DNA of 64,000 nt from Mastigias papua (taxonomy: Eukaryota; Cnidaria; Scyphozoa; Rhizostomeae; Mastigiidae). Shown in pieces: positions 46,634-57,378 of this stretch. The notes beneath the pieces are model-generated. The model was not told the DNA's origin. It worked only from the letters and a program-made list of their open reading frames with translations, and did no database searches. The stretch is taken from positions 3,397,993 to 3,461,992 of the forward strand of contig OZ025272.1 in assembly GCA_964019165.1 (NCBI GenBank), given 5' to 3'. A program made the translations under genes and the position numbers. How positions within the stretch are numbered: the first letter of the stretch is position 1; each line of letters opens with the position of its first letter.

Positions 46634-46649
46634 GTTCATCCCCCTTCTT
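46634..46649 (-). other. Polypurine tract of the gypsy element
   Basis: Reads AAGAAGGGGGATGAAC on the minus strand, directly before the 3' LTR, where plus-strand DNA priming is expected. Confidence 0.8.
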
Positions 46650-46666
46650 GGCAAATGGTGTTTTAG

Positions 46667-47681
46667 TCAGTGACTAACAAAATCACCATAGCGCATGGGA
46701 GGCCTGATGTTTTGTCGTAATTTGGGTGGACGCGCAAATCTTTGGAGGTTATGAACCTCGTGACTGGTGCAACCAGGAATCTCATCACCCCCAGTGGGCC
46801 CATATACGATCTCTACTTCTCCTGCCTTAGGAACAGGACAGGTAGGTCTTGTCCCATCCTGGGGAACAGTGCAGAGTTTTAGCTGGTTGTGGTGAACATT
46901 AAGGGTCTTCCCAGATGTTTCCTTCATATGCTTAGACAGCTATATCAATCCACGAGTTCCCTGTCATCCCTATGTTCGGAAACAAAAGAAGAAAGAATAT
47001 CTTGAAGAGTACGATTTTGGCACTCTACAAGACCATCACCTTGTGGATGGTATGCTGTCGTACGCGATTTGTGAATGCCCATAATATCACAAACTTCATG
47101 ACTCAGGTTACTCTCAAAGATAGAGCCCTGGTCCGAATGGATGGCAACTGGAGGCCCAAACCTTGAGAAGATCTTAGAAACTAAAATGTTGGCAACAGTT
47201 CTCGCTTTCTGATCATGGGTGGGAAAGGCCTCGCACCATTTTGTAAAATGGTCCATGACAAACAGCACTTGCTTGTTTCCTCTGGATGTTTCTGGCAAGG
47301 GCCCCATATAATCCATCACCAAAATACAAATTGCTCACTAATATTAATGGGACGCAATGGGGCCTTTGTGGTGTCAGTGGATATTTTAATTTCATCACAT
47401 ACCCGACATGACTGAACAAACGTGCGAATACGCTGTTTCATTTGGGGCCAATAGAATCTACCCTTAGCTCTGGACATTGTTATGCTGATACCGAGGTGCC
47501 CTCCAAACGAGCTATTATGAAACCCTAACATAACCTGGTGGACCAGTTTTTCTGGTACTACTACTGCATAATCAGGGAGATTCCTACGATTTGGAGGCAA
47601 TTTAGCTAAAATGCCGTCAACAATGAAGAGGCTGTCCCAGTAGTTCCAGAAGGCAGAGAGGTGCTTATTTTTAGCCCACAA
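46667..47681 (-). pseudogene. Gypsy integrase, frameshifted
   Basis: Three pieces in different frames. 47316-47681 has the H-H-C-C zinc-binding domain (SFGGHLGISIT, CRVCDE). 46945-47322 has the catalytic core with VMDYMGPLPE, HSDQGSIFES and DGLVECQNRT, giving the D, D and E residues. 46667-46927 has the C-terminal part NVHHNQLKLC and PPMRYGDFVSH. The core residues are still present, but the reading frame is broken between the pieces. Confidence 0.92.
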
Positions 47682-47683
47682 AA

Positions 47684-48330
47684 CTAAGGAGGCTTCGGGA
47701 ATCCTAAAGTTTTAAGTTCAATAACTTTTGAAATGCTAGAATCTTTGAGCTGGGCTTGTTGACAGTCTTTTTCAGGTGCTAACATTGTTAAACACGCCAA
47801 AACTGCAGGTAGAACTGGACCATGGTTTATTTTATTAGGCAAAATTGTATTTATGGGATTTTCTTGCGGTAGACGGGAGAGGGCATCTGCATTAGAGTTT
47901 TGTTTACCTGGCCGATGCTGCACTTCAAATTCATATTCCTGTAAATCCATTATCCATCGGGCCCTTCTCCCTTTGGGTTCTGCAGAATGTAGCCATCTCA
48001 GTGCATTGTGGTCCGTATAAAAGAGGAATTTGCGGCCTAAGAGATACACTCTAAAATATTCAACTGCAAAAACAACGACAAGCAACTCCTTCTCAGTGGG
48101 GGAATAGTTCTTCTCGCTATCAGAAGGAATTCAGCTAGCGTAGGACACTACCCTTTCATTTCTTTTACCGTCATTCTGCGAAAGGATAGCACCTAGTCCA
48201 ACATCAGATGCATCTGTTTGTAAAACAAACTGCCGATGAAGAACAGGAAAGGCAAAAACTGGACTAGAACAAAGACTTGCCTTCAATGTGGAAAATGCTA
48301 TATCATGTACTTCAGTCCAACAGAATGGCC
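47684..48330 (-). pseudogene. Gypsy RNase H and connection, broken
   Basis: 48085-47684 reads FAVEYFRVYLLGRKF then FYTDHNALRWLHSAEPKGRR and HRPGKQNSNADALSRLP, the RNase H C-terminal part and its usual end. The upstream piece, with QTDASDVGLGAILSQNDGKR and VVSYAS, is present in other frames with a stop near 48130. Confidence 0.9.
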
Positions 48331-48379
48331 TACCCTTTTGGTTAGTTCAACTAAGGGGTAGGTTAGAGTAGCAAAGTTG

Positions 48380-48760
48380 TGGAATAACTTACGATAATAA
48401 CTTACGATAACTTACGATCTGGAGTAACAAAAGCCATTTTTTCCATATTATCAGGGCGCATTCTTATATGCCAATAACCCTGACGGAGGTCAAGAGCGCT
48501 GAATATCGTAGAGCTATTCAGAGCTTCCAGTAAATCGTCTACTCTGGGTAAGGGGTGGGGATCTCGGATAGTAACACTGTTTAGCCTATGGTAATCGATA
48601 CAGAAGCGAAAAGAACCGTCCTTTTTCCGTACAAGTACCATGGGAGATGCCCATGGGCTATGGCTCGGTGTAATGACCCCCTGTTCAAGCATTTCCGTGA
48701 TTTGTTTTCTTGTTTCTTCTCAATAGGCATAAGGTAAACGCCAGGGGTATTGACGAATAG
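48380..48760 (-). pseudogene. Gypsy reverse transcriptase, catalytic box deleted
   Basis: Reads MLEQGVITPSHSPWASPMVL, KKDGSFRFCIDYHRLNSVTI and TIFSALDLRQGYWHI (motif A with Asp). After KMAFVTPD it jumps, across short repeats of CGTAAGTTAT, straight to FHNFATLTYPLVELTK of the distal thumb. The palm part that should carry Y-x-D-D is missing, perhaps 400-500 bases. Confidence 0.9.
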
Positions 48761-48790
48761 GCGGAGAAGTACCCGTATTAATCCTGTGCG

Positions 48791-49405
48791 TCACATCTCT
48801 TTCACATAAATCTGGCTGGAAAACATCAGGACTGAACAGGGAAGAATAATTTCAACCCTACTGGGGATAAGAACATTTTCACACAAAGTTACTGGAATGG
48901 GCCCTCTTGAAGGAGACTGGGTCAGCATGATAGGGCATGCCCCCCTTTCCACTGCAGGAGAAAGGGAGGTAGGGCATTCCTCTGACAGCGATGTACAAGG
49001 AGTAAGTGGTGCGCTACCGTGAGATCCCCGAAGAAAGTAACTACACCCATGGCCTAAGACACTCAGCTGATTTCTTGTTAAAAAGTCCCACCCAAGGATA
49101 CACTCAAGTGGTGGTAGCAAACTGGAGCAAACTGAAAAGGAGCCTGTATACCTAACCCCTTCACCACAAGATAGCTGTAAACTAGCCTGCACCGCCCCGT
49201 TGAATCTTAAAGGCTGTCCCGTTATGGATACAAAACTGTTTCCGTCAAAAACATCAACATGCTGCCTGGGCCTAAGCCCTGCATAAACCCGCGAGCTGAT
49301 AAACGACTTCACTGATCCCGTTTCAGTTAACGCTCTAACTAGAACACCATTTACTTTACAAAGGACTAAGGCTGATGGGATAAGGAGGAGAGAGGTGCCC
49401 TGCAT
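48791..49405 (-). pseudogene. Gypsy aspartic protease region, catalytic Asp changed
   Basis: The 204-codon frame has VNGVLVRALTETGSVKSFIS, where the family has D-T-G-S, and later CILGWDFLTRNQL, the conserved ILGxDFL flap-end motif. Glu in place of the catalytic Asp would inactivate the enzyme. Confidence 0.85.
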
Positions 49406-50830
49406 TCATTCACATTCTGAAAAAAATATATATATGGGCATTCGTCGTTGTTAGCATCCACCGGGGCAGCTCTCAAGGGATCGGGGCCCCCATGGAAATT
49501 ACAAAAAGAATTAGGGTAGATGTCACCTCTATGAAAAAGTATGCGAGGACAGGCATGCTTGAGGTGGTCCCAAGTCAAACAGTTGGAGCACATCGTCAGC
49601 CAAGGGCATGAAACGCAGTTATGTGTCCATACATTACAATTGCCACAGCGTCTGTCGAAACTAGGAGGTGATGATAGGGTAGACATGGCGATGATGGAGT
49701 CATAAAGCACGTCTTGATCCTCAGAAAGATTTGCTACAGAGATACGCAGATCAGCAACTGTGCGAGACAATGATAGTTCCTTGGAGGGCAAGGACGTTGC
49801 CTTGGATACACGTTCAGAGAGTTGTTGTATGGCGCGCCTGTGTAAAATGAAATCGATGAAGCAAATTTCAAATGAGTCGGCAGGCGGCTAAAAAATTGTC
49901 TAAGAGCCAGGGTATCTCGAGCAGTATCAAGCTCTGATTCCGCTTTATAAAGCAAATTTTTTAATGCTGATACATAAAATCGGGGATCCTCATTGGGGTA
50001 ATAGGACCGGGTGTGAAATTGTTTATAGTAGTACTCATAATACTGTTAAACAACAGATGTTTTACACGATACAACAAATAATAGTCAATCAGTAGCTCGA
50101 ACGATACAACTAACATAAATAACTAAATAAGCAATATACAGCAACAAGATGAAACAAGTCCAACCAAAGTTCAATACGTTTAACAGTTTCAATGTTCGAC
50201 AGCGACAATTTCCACTATAAGTATTATAGCGACTTCCAATGATTTCAACAATTCGACAACTTGAACACGAACCCACGACGACAGAAACACAACTAAATCT
50301 TCACGGCAACTAGAAACTTACACGGCTTTACTTCACGGCTACTGGAACACGACTGATTTACAAACAAGAACAGGTACTGATATCACACTAACAACACGCC
50401 GATATTACAATGACACATTACGTACTTGAACAAAAAGATGATGACAGAAACTGTGGCGATGCAACGGCATGAAATGTTGGTGACTACAAACAAAACCGGA
50501 ATCAACAGAAACTAATGATATCACACAGCATTACGTAATCAAGAAACAAAAGACAGAACTAGTACTCTAACAATACACCGTCGGAATGAGAACTCGGCGA
50601 AGACTTGAGAGTAAGGACTCGTAGGTCTCTTTGTCGGGGGCTGAAAGCAAGGTAAGATAGTCCTGTGCAGTACCGGTGAGATAGGCAGGCAACTTGTGCA
50701 ACTTCTGCGTCTCCCCCCATCCATTGGCCGTAGCGCAACGCTCAAAAGAAGCCAGTCATAAGTCAAAATCGCCAATTGCAAACTCCTCTGGATGGATGAC
50801 CATGAAAGGAAAATTGCCAGTTTACTTCTG
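49366..50830 (-). pseudogene. Gypsy gag, interrupted by a nested insertion
   Basis: Starting near 50800 the minus strand reads HPEEFAIGDFDL, a stop, ASFERCATANGWGETQKL and LPAYLTGTAQDYLTLLS, the capsid-like Ty3/gypsy gag pattern. It is cut at 50572 by a nested element and resumes at about 50040 with RSYYPNEDPRFYVSALKNLL and ESELDTARDTLALRQFF. The Cys-rich piece at 49366-49791 (CGNCNVWTHNCVSCPW, CSNCLTWDHLKHACP) is a nucleocapsid-like zinc region. Confidence 0.85.
50044..50571. mobile_element. Solo-LTR-like insertion in gypsy gag
   Basis: 528 bp beginning TGTTAAAC and ending CTCTAAC, flanked by AATAC on both sides (50039-50043 and 50572-50576). The alternative end TAACA would give a 4-base duplication, ATAC. 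Removing it restores the gag frame across the join. No coding capacity. TG...CA-like ends and 5-base duplication suggest a solo LTR of another element. Confidence 0.75.
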
Positions 50831-50838
50831 TCAACATT

Positions 50839-51442
50839 TGTAATAAGTTGGAGACAGAGCAAGATTCAATAAATAACCGAAGATGTATTGTGCATCATAT
50901 CGCTCTCATCCAAAACTCCTCGACTTAAAGTAGTGTTACACGGGGCAATTTCTTTTGCAGCTTGTCTCGCAACGCCATTGCGACACAAGTTACAAAACGA
51001 GTGCGCCATGTAGCATGCACATTCTATCCCATACAACGCAGCAGGTGTTGACATCGCAACCGTTGCCTGAAGTAGAATTCTGTTCTACTTTTCGCAACGA
51101 TTGCCAGCATTTTGGCAACTTGCAACGCAATCGGACGTCTGGCGCAGGCGCAGTATGGTTATAGTTCTGAAAATAGTAGAAAAGGAATTGACCTCAGGAA
51201 GTGATGAAGTGGCAGAAATTTTGACGTCTAGTAAAACAAAAGAATTATTTGGATACCATTGCAAGTTGCAAAGATCGTTGCTGCTTGTAACACCCCTTAC
51301 GAAAATGAGTTGCGATGGCTCCAATTACCATTGCGACACAAGTTGCAGTGAGAGCTTGCCCCGTGTAACTCTACCTTTACACGCTGAAGCTATTATTATA
51401 GAATAGACCCCTAGGGTGAACTTCAAGTGTTGACACATTACA
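50839..51442 (-). repeat. Gypsy 5' LTR, split by a MITE
   Basis: 604 bp in total. Without the 449-bp insertion and its 3-base duplication it is 152 bp, matching the 154-bp 3' LTR. Confidence 0.92.
50928..51376. mobile_element. MITE with TTA target duplication inside the LTR
   Basis: 449 bp. The left end is AAGTAGTGTTACACGGGGCA; the reverse complement of the right end is AGGTAGAGTTACACGGGGCA. TTA on both sides (50925-50927, 51377-51379) fits PIF/Harbinger-type elements. Near both ends is a motif close to TTGCGACACAAGTT. Short ORFs inside are not supported. Confidence 0.85.
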
Positions 51443-51447
51443 GCTAG

Positions 51448-52437
51448 CCAGAAGTTTCACTATGCTATTCCCCAACATATATGTGAATACCCCTTTGCAG
51501 AAATTTCTGAATTTTCCAGTGTGGTGTATGGATTGCCATCCTGACTCTGTTTATTCTATTCACGTAGTTGCATCAGAAGGGTTAGACAGGGGCGCCGAGA
51601 GATGGGGGCAGGTGGGACAACTTGGATCGGACCCCGAAATTTGGACGGACTCTAAAATTTTAGGAAATCATCCTTCAATGCTTGAAATGGCTGTCAAATG
51701 TAAAAATTACATCTTAAAGGACCCCGAGTTGTTCACTTTCCCTGTGCCCAACCGTGCGAAGGTCTAGGCTGGGGTAGCCTGCGTGCAGACTCGACAGGTT
51801 TTCGCTAAATTGAGTTGAATTAGAATGCGCTTTGTAATGAATTTGAGACGGCACCAGCAATAAGGTTTGGTACCACGAACATTGGAACTGGTTTTGATTA
51901 ATGAAAAGATTTTCGTTACTGTTGCGCTGCTTCTTGCAGGAAGAAGAGAGACAGGAGAGATGATCCGCATTTCATCTCAACTAATCTTTTTTAATGGTTA
52001 CCGGGTGACCCTGCATGCTGGCTACTCTTGGTTTAGAGGAGATTGACATCTGTGCAGTTTTATCTCGCCTATATAGAGCAGCTTCTTTACAACTTCCTTT
52101 CTTATCAGTGCCTCTTCTGAGGAAGTCTCCGAGACCACACTGCAATATGATAAGTGTGGCCACGTCCTGCATAAATTCGTTGGTGTCCACACCCCGTTGA
52201 GCAAAGCAATGTTACATATTATTTCTGGCATACCACGAAGTGTTGCAAAATGGCATCTGAAAGACTGATGGCCAAAATTTCACCGCACTCATTTTCCAAA
52301 GGGTACACTGGATAGGCCCTGCTTCCTTAATATAGACTTCATGTTAGTGTTTTGTTGTTATTTGCTTTCGAACTTGCCAATCGAATACAATCCCCCGTAT
52401 CAGGAGTCGATTGCATTAATACATAATTAATATTTTA
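51448..52437. other. Remainder of copy C last intron
   Basis: Nothing recognised apart from the TTTTAG acceptor at its end. ORFs on both strands at 51980-52230 are mutual shadows. Confidence 0.4.
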
Positions 52438-52438
52438 G

Positions 52439-52572
52439 GCAGAGCGTTGGTACCTTCATCTCTGCAACCATCATCAGATGAAACATTAAACGTGACTCTT
52501 CAACAATCACCATTTGAAAAAGTGGACCTAAATGAGCCTGCTAAAGGGGAACGCCCAGGACCATGTTGCTAA
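52439..52572 (+). CDS. Copy C exon 6, C-terminus with CC
   Basis: After ATTTTAG the exon completes a glycine codon and reads RALVPSSLQPSSDETLNVTL, ending KGERPGPCC and TAA. The tail is longer than in copy B (43 against 33 complete codons) but keeps the prenylation cysteines. Confidence 0.9.
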
Positions 52573-54010
52573 TATCACGTGGGAGAGACTGTTTCACTAT
52601 AAAGTTTTGAGTTTCTAATTTTCCTAATGTGATTGATCAATAGCTACTTAGTTTGTGATAGTACTTTCTCTCGATTGGTAATAAGCATAATTTATGTAGC
52701 AACACCGTTTATTCTTCAAGCATCTTTGCATTAGCATATAGTAACAACTGCCAGTCTGGTCTTAGCAACTAGAGGTCTACAAGGCTAGCCGAATTGAGCC
52801 CGAGTGTGAAGCGTAGCCAAGTTACAACTGTATTGCTTTACAGTGCTATTTTGTTTTGTAAATTTCACTCATTTCTTGCCTTATTCATAGGAATGCCTCA
52901 AGTATGCCGGTTAGTTTATGGCTTTTCTCTCTTTTTGTCAATTGCAGCTATTGGTAATAGAGTACTTTGGTGGTTTTTTAATCTATCAATAAAGTGCTGC
53001 AGGTAGTGAAATCTGAAACAGATCTTTCGGATTATGGATTGCTTATACTTATGCACAGATTTACTACTTTCATTCAAGCATTCGCGCTAGACCCAATAGA
53101 CATAACCAGGATAGGCCCTAGCAGAATACCAGCGTAGGCCTTACAGCCCCAGAATCCAGGCTGGTTTTAACTTGTGCATTTTGCCATTTGCCTGACCTTT
53201 CTGGGTTGACGATCGAGGGGTGGATAAGAGAACAATCCGAATGCAGCTGTTGTTTAGATGATGGCGTTGGCAAACATTAGTTAGGTGCAATCAACTATTT
53301 AATGATTCAGTCGTGAAAATAACCTGTGAAGTAAAAAATTTTGCTAGAAAACCATCAAACTATTATGAAACGGAACAAATGCGCTCCCTCTTCATTTAGC
53401 AAGATTAATATTTTTTAAAGTAAGGCCCCTAGCTATTGACTGTACTGCTGTTTTTGTTTTGCTGTATAATATTTCTGGCTATTAGATTAGTTTCATGAAA
53501 TTTGTTCTCGACTTTGCATAAACATTTCAGTACTTAGGTATGCAGGTAAGTCCTCTTCTCCAGACATCGAAAGAAAATAGGCATGCAACCTGTGATTTCT
53601 ATTGGTATTGACGTCTTAACAACAAGCCCAACAAACAATATTGCTTCTAACAATTCAAAGTACCATATTTACTAGCAGTTAACTGAAGTACATACCTGTC
53701 CTGTGAAGAGGAGACATATTCAGGAAAGATTTGTCCTATTAAATACTTGCAAGCATTGGGTGAAAGCCTTGATGCACGGCTTCTTCTAACAATGAGTAGC
53801 CTCCCAAGAGGCAAAACTGAGCAAGCCAACCTGCCTAATGAAAAAGTCTTCCGTCAAAAAACTGTAGTATCCCTTAGATGTCCAAATTAAAATGTATCAT
53901 GTTTTAAGAAAATGAAAAAGTAAATGTGGAAGTAAATTAATTCTCGTCTGAAAGCAAATGGCCATTTTCAGCATTCTCATGAAGTACTAATTCTGGAAAA
54001 ATGAAAAAGC
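52573..54010. other. Downstream of copy C
   Basis: An AATAAA at 52988-52993, about 420 bases after the stop, could be the copy C polyadenylation signal (low confidence). Otherwise nothing recognised. Confidence 0.35.
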
Positions 54011-55590
54011 AATTCCCGCTTAATGTAAATTGACTTTAGTCACAATTTAGTAATTGTAGTGCTTTTGTGGGCTCTTAGATAGATACAAGAGAAATGCCTA
54101 ACCGTTTACTGATCAATCATGTAGACTAACTAAAAACTAGTTTTATCATTGTATAGTTGACTCTCTCTAATTCGAATCTGAAAGGGGAAATCTTTTGTTC
54201 GAAGTAGAGAGAGATTCAAATTATAGAAAATCTCTCTATGTCGAATCTCAAAGCAGGCAAGTAAGGTCAAATTAGTCAGAGAAATTTGAATTTAGAAATG
54301 TGATCACAATATTCGTCAAACAATGGAAGGAAGAAATAATGTGCTCTTTATTTGGCATTTCTTTTCTTTTTTATTTTTCCATGCTCATTTCTTTTGCAAA
54401 TGTAATGCGTTTTCGTTGATCAGTACACCACAGGGAGGTACATTTCTGATCTTAACATTGTAAATCATTTGAGAATAGTTTTATTGATTTGATTAGCACC
54501 TCCTCTCTGAAAGATTTCAAAGCTTTATCTTTATTCTTTCCCAACTGGAAGGTGCATTTGATGGGACAAAAAATAATTTTGGAACCTCTTTACTGGATAC
54601 ACTTCTCTAGCTGCAATAAACTTTTATATTTCATTTCCGAGCTTTGTTCTTTTTGTAGTCTTCTCTTCATCTTTCCACGGAATTTCACACCAGGGTTCTG
54701 AGAAGATTTTTCTAAAAAATTCCTCAACTTTTCCACTTTGTCCAATCCAAATTATTAAAATACCCTGACTCTTTCCCAACAGTTTTCAATGGACATTGGA
54801 AATAATTTGGTATGTGTACCTCAAATGAAGGAACAAAACCAATGAGAGTGTGACAAAATCTTTTGACTAGAAAAAAGCACTGATTTTTCCATGTTTTCCC
54901 TGATCTCAAATTTAGTTCCCCGAGTTTTCTAGGGTTTCCAGGTTGTGCAACTCTTCCAGAATCCTGTGAACACTGCTAAATCAAAGCACTCGCACAGAAA
55001 ATCGAAAGATCACTGGATTGTGATAATGGGCTAGTTTGCACGTCAAGGAATCGAGTAAAAGAGGGAATCTGGTCGTTAGACTGGAAAATTTATTCGAATC
55101 AGAGACTTTGAATTTGTTCAAAGTATGAAGATATTGGATTTACAGGGATTTGAATTAAAGACAGCCATCATCCAATGAATACAATAGCTTAGCCTTCAGC
55201 AACAGTCATAGTCCTTTCATTTCATTATCATGTGAAATTTTTCCTGCAGAAGAGATGGTCCTGTAATGAACAAGACCTTTAATTTCCATGTGTGCCTACA
55301 TATTCAATCTTTCCATAAGCTGTTTCCGAATGATCGTACCATAAGCCTTGAGCAACTCTGACTACTTGTCTGACTTTCTTCTCGGAATATTGCATCTGGC
55401 TTCTGTAGAAACTCGAATTGATAGTAGTTAGAATAGAGAAATTACCAAATCCAAGCAAAGTAGCAGTTTTGTCCCACAATAGGCATTTTAAATTAGACTT
55501 TTTATCAAAGGCTTTTTCAAGGATTTATCCTCCTTACGCAACATTTGCAGTTTGAAATTAGATCTTTAAATGAATTAACTAAGTGCTTTT

Positions 55591-55712
<122 letters not shown>

Positions 55713-55907
55713 CTACAATACAGTCGGATCTCCAAAATACCGAATACAGTGCTCAATCCCAGTAGCAGAGCATAAATATTTGCAGAATACTGGTCAGAAA
55801 AGACACAGCAGCTTAGTCAGTACTAATAGTTTCATGCCTTACGGCAATCCTCAGCCAACTAAAAACCGTTAAAACGAACATTACATAAAAGGAACATGAA
55901 AGTTACG

Positions 55908-56760
55908 TCAGATTTGACTATCAAGCGAATACTTAGTTCTGTGACGGCACTGAGCCATAACTTCACTCCTCTTATTCAGCAATTTGTCCCGATCTTTGAA
56001 GTTTATAATTTCATACTTCTCGGCCAGACACAGAGGGCATCTATTCCACTCTGGTTTAAATGAAGGTGCCCTGTGAACAATCCTCCATGAAATCCGCGGT
56101 TCTGCGTCCATACTTTTTAAGCGCCAATATTCGGATGACAGTGAGGTGCTGTTTTTATAATCTTCGTGGTTGAAAGAGCGTTTATGATTTGCATACCGTT
56201 TTTTAAAAGTCGTTTCACAAAGACCAATGTACTTCTTATCAGGTAACTGAGCTTTGGTAGCCAGGATGGTTGGCTCATATATGACATTGGACGCCAGGCA
56301 GTTCTGATTCATGGGGTAGTTTTGCTCTACCTTACAGTTACATGTCTTTTCGCTGGTATGTAATGTGCTGGAAGTAAGAATGCGTTTGTTGTGGGCCGTA
56401 ATGATTGATTTAATGTTGGGCAAAGAGCTATAACTAACTTTGATGGTGTTCTTGTTGAAAATTTTATGGTAGTTGTGAGATCTGGGAAAGTGGTACGCAA
56501 TAAGGTGAAGGAAGTTTTTACCAATATTAGTAGATACTGATTTATCGTATGGAGGGTTAAACCAAATGATGTTGCGTTGTCTGCTCCTCCGTTTATGATA
56601 TACCTTGTCTGGGCTGTACGTAAATGTGTGTGAGTAGCCAGAACGCGAAAGAGCCTCCTCGTAATATGGAACAGCACATTTAAAAATATCCTCATTAGAA
56701 GATAGGTTTGAAAGACGCTTCTCAATGGACAATGGTACTTGCTTGATTATACACGGTGGT
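55908..56760 (-). mobile_element. Penelope-like element, 5'-truncated, with GIY-YIG endonuclease
   Basis: The element-derived reading begins near PPCIIKQVPLSIEKRLSN and continues KRRSRQRNIIWFNPPYDKSV, GKNFLHLI, FPRSHNYHKIFNKNTIKVSY, TCNCK...PMNQNC, KKYIGLCETTFKKRYANHKR and ends with INFKDRDKLLNKRSEVMAQC before the stop. This is the reverse transcriptase thumb followed by the GIY-YIG nuclease of Penelope-like elements; KYIGL is the second half of GIY-YIG and KKRYANH the following Arg block. The catalytic RT domain is missing. One zinc-binding cysteine of the usual C-P-[LM] motif is Tyr (NYPMN). The frame is otherwise open to the natural C-terminus. The ORF continues to 56837, but that N-terminal part comes from an inverted duplicate and AT-rich flank. 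Confidence 0.92.
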
Positions 56761-56795
56761 AAATTGCCACCGTGTATAATCAAGCAAGTACCATT
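56731..56795. repeat. Perfect 29-base inverted repeat at the Penelope-like 5' end
   Basis: 56731-56759 is the exact reverse complement of 56767-56795, with a 7-base spacer. The left arm is element coding sequence (IIKQVPL), so the right arm is a snapped-back copy of it made at the truncated end. Inverted terminal duplications are usual in this element class. Confidence 0.95.
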
Positions 56796-57166
56796 ATATA
56801 TATAAAAATAATAATAAAAGTTATACCATACTGTCATACGCGACCGTCGTTTTCATGTTTCCAATCTTGAGGCGTGTTATATCTTAGCGCAATGAGCTCG
56901 TATCATCTTGCCGGCACAGGCATAAGGCCTTACTACATCACAATCAGCATCTGCATACCCAGACGCCGAACAATCGATAATTCGAAAGATTAGCTTTATT
57001 AACAGTTATATGTGTTAGCGGAATATTGCTCGTTTTATTCTCCTGATGAGTGAACAATACCGTTCACGAAACAGGCTTGTCGAGAGCACATAGCAGTTTT
57101 AATTTATATATATTCTGCTCTACTTTACGGTATCGAGCACTGTATTGGAAGGACTCATTACTTCTC

Positions 57167-57378
<212 letters not shown>

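Larger units (their letters stand above)
46480..51442 (-). mobile_element. Ty3/gypsy LTR retrotransposon, full length but decayed
   Basis: The element is bounded by LTRs that begin TGTAAT and end ATTACA or ATTATA, and by a 5-base target duplication GCTAG (46475-46479 and 51443-51447). On the minus strand the order is gag, protease, reverse transcriptase, RNase H, integrase, the Ty3/gypsy order. The polypurine tract AAGAAGGGGGATGAAC abuts the 3' LTR. Frameshifts, stops, a deletion in the polymerase and two nested insertions make it inactive. It lies antisense in the last intron of Rab copy C. No clear primer-binding site was recognised. Confidence 0.95.
38907..52572 (+). pseudogene. Rab22/31-like GTPase, copy C, lacking the P-loop exon
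   Basis: Exon 1 (38907-38948), exon 3 (43139-43220), exon 4 (45812-45994), exon 5 (46129-46234) and exon 6 (52439-52572) are all open with proper splice sites. The 80-base exon 2 is absent. In paralog D it lies 150 bases after exon 1; here homology stops about 140 bases after exon 1, and two TIR transposons (39113-42629) fill the gap before homology resumes at about 42630. Joining exon 1 to exon 3 shifts the frame and gives an early stop. Exons 3-6 keep [22 protein letters not shown] and the terminal GPCC. The last intron holds a gypsy element. It is most likely a pseudogene of recent origin, unless transcription uses another first exon. Confidence 0.85.

Noticed and set aside
46972..47415. 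Plus-strand ORFs at 46972-47166 and 47215-47415.
   Set aside because: Antisense shadows of the gypsy integrase.
51085..51406. ORFs of 79 and 101 codons inside the MITE.
   Set aside because: The element is only 449 bp, and the frames run out through its TIR into the LTR.
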